A stretch of DNA of 38,594 nt from a virus. The notes under the pieces are model-generated. The model had not been told where the DNA came from. It ran no database searches and saw only the letters and a list, made by a program, of their open reading frames with translations. A program made the translations under genes and the position numbers. Below are positions 38,515-38,594 of this stretch, in pieces. The stretch lies in the IMG/VR virus record IMGVR_UViG_3300045836_000209, positions 1 through 38,594 of that record. One strand, given 5' to 3'. How positions within the stretch are numbered: position 1 is the stretch's first letter; the number at the start of each line of letters is the position of its first letter.

Positions 38515-38594
38515 ATGTACCTTGCGCAGTACAAGGTTTCTCAGGGGTGGGAGTCAGAGAAGGACGAATCCGAGCAGGGCACTGCCACAGCAGC
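38515..38594 (+). CDS. Possible partial gene at the right edge
   Basis: An open frame runs from an ATG at 38515 (or a TTG near 38470) to the window end. It reads MYLAQYKVSQGWESEKDESE and stays open. CCTTG/CAAGG (38520-38536) is a short inverted repeat within it. Too short to name; it could also be noncoding. Confidence 0.3.
   Translation, partial: MYLAQYKVSQGWESEKDESEQGTATA

Noticed and set aside
1-38594. CRISPR array, transposon, integrase or repressor gene
   Set aside because: No regularly spaced repeats, no transposase or recombinase motifs and no typical phage repressor were seen on either strand.

Overview
The window is a stretch of double-stranded DNA tailed-phage (or prophage) genome from a high-GC actinobacterial host, most likely Streptomyces-like. 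The evidence is the very high GC content, the dense gene packing with ATGA/GTGA start-stop overlaps, frequent GTG starts, actinobacterial LexA-box-like dyads in the promoters, and a complete siphovirus head-tail-lysis module in canonical order. No integrase, immunity repressor, DNA polymerase or helicase is visible, so lifestyle cannot be decided here and the rest of the replication module probably lies outside the window.

Layout. (1) 1-145: a terminator-like hairpin and a CAU-anticodon tRNA. (2) 189-2017: five overlapping small genes closed by a perfect 15-bp terminator stem. (3) 2125-9802: a long, tightly coupled rightward operon of early/accessory genes. It contains a replication-initiator-like protein whose middle carries 12-bp-spaced iteron-like repeats and hairpins (candidate origin), a ubiquitin-like beta-grasp protein, a VRR-NUC nuclease, a DEDDh exoribonuclease of the AS family, a ribbon-helix-helix protein and many small Cys/His-rich proteins. 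(4) 9890-13537: a second rightward operon of small proteins, including an Ig-like domain protein and a two-helix membrane protein, ending in a proteasome/HslV-like Ntn hydrolase. (5) 13545-17388: a leftward five-gene glycan cassette: GT4, GT-A, methyltransferase, NDP-sugar epimerase and GT2. (6) 17435-38396: rightward HTH protein, small and large terminase, portal, MuF-like protein, scaffold, major capsid, a beta-helix fiber-like protein, head-tail connectors, tail terminator, major tail protein, tail assembly chaperones with a GGGAAAC -1 frameshift, tape measure, two tail-tip proteins, and a lysis group (conserved small protein, GH-like lysin, holin-like protein). A strong terminator follows at 38437.

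How it works together. Regions 2 and 3 look like early functions. The dyads GAAC-N4-GTTC at about 9861, 10071, 17398, 23966 and 24000 (and more doubtfully 36928) sit at the starts of the later operons and resemble the actinobacterial SOS box. Three of them share extra promoter-like sequence. The simplest reading is that one dyad-binding regulator (host LexA or a phage protein) coordinates accessory, packaging and capsid transcription. The reversed glycan cassette is a moron-like insertion that could modify virion proteins or the host surface.

The items most worth a second look are the Ntn hydrolase, the ubiquitin-like protein, the shared dyad promoters, the origin-like repeats inside the initiator gene, the reversed glycan cassette and two tiny coupled ORFs. 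Function names rest on motif and synteny recognition from the translated sequence only; no database search was run.
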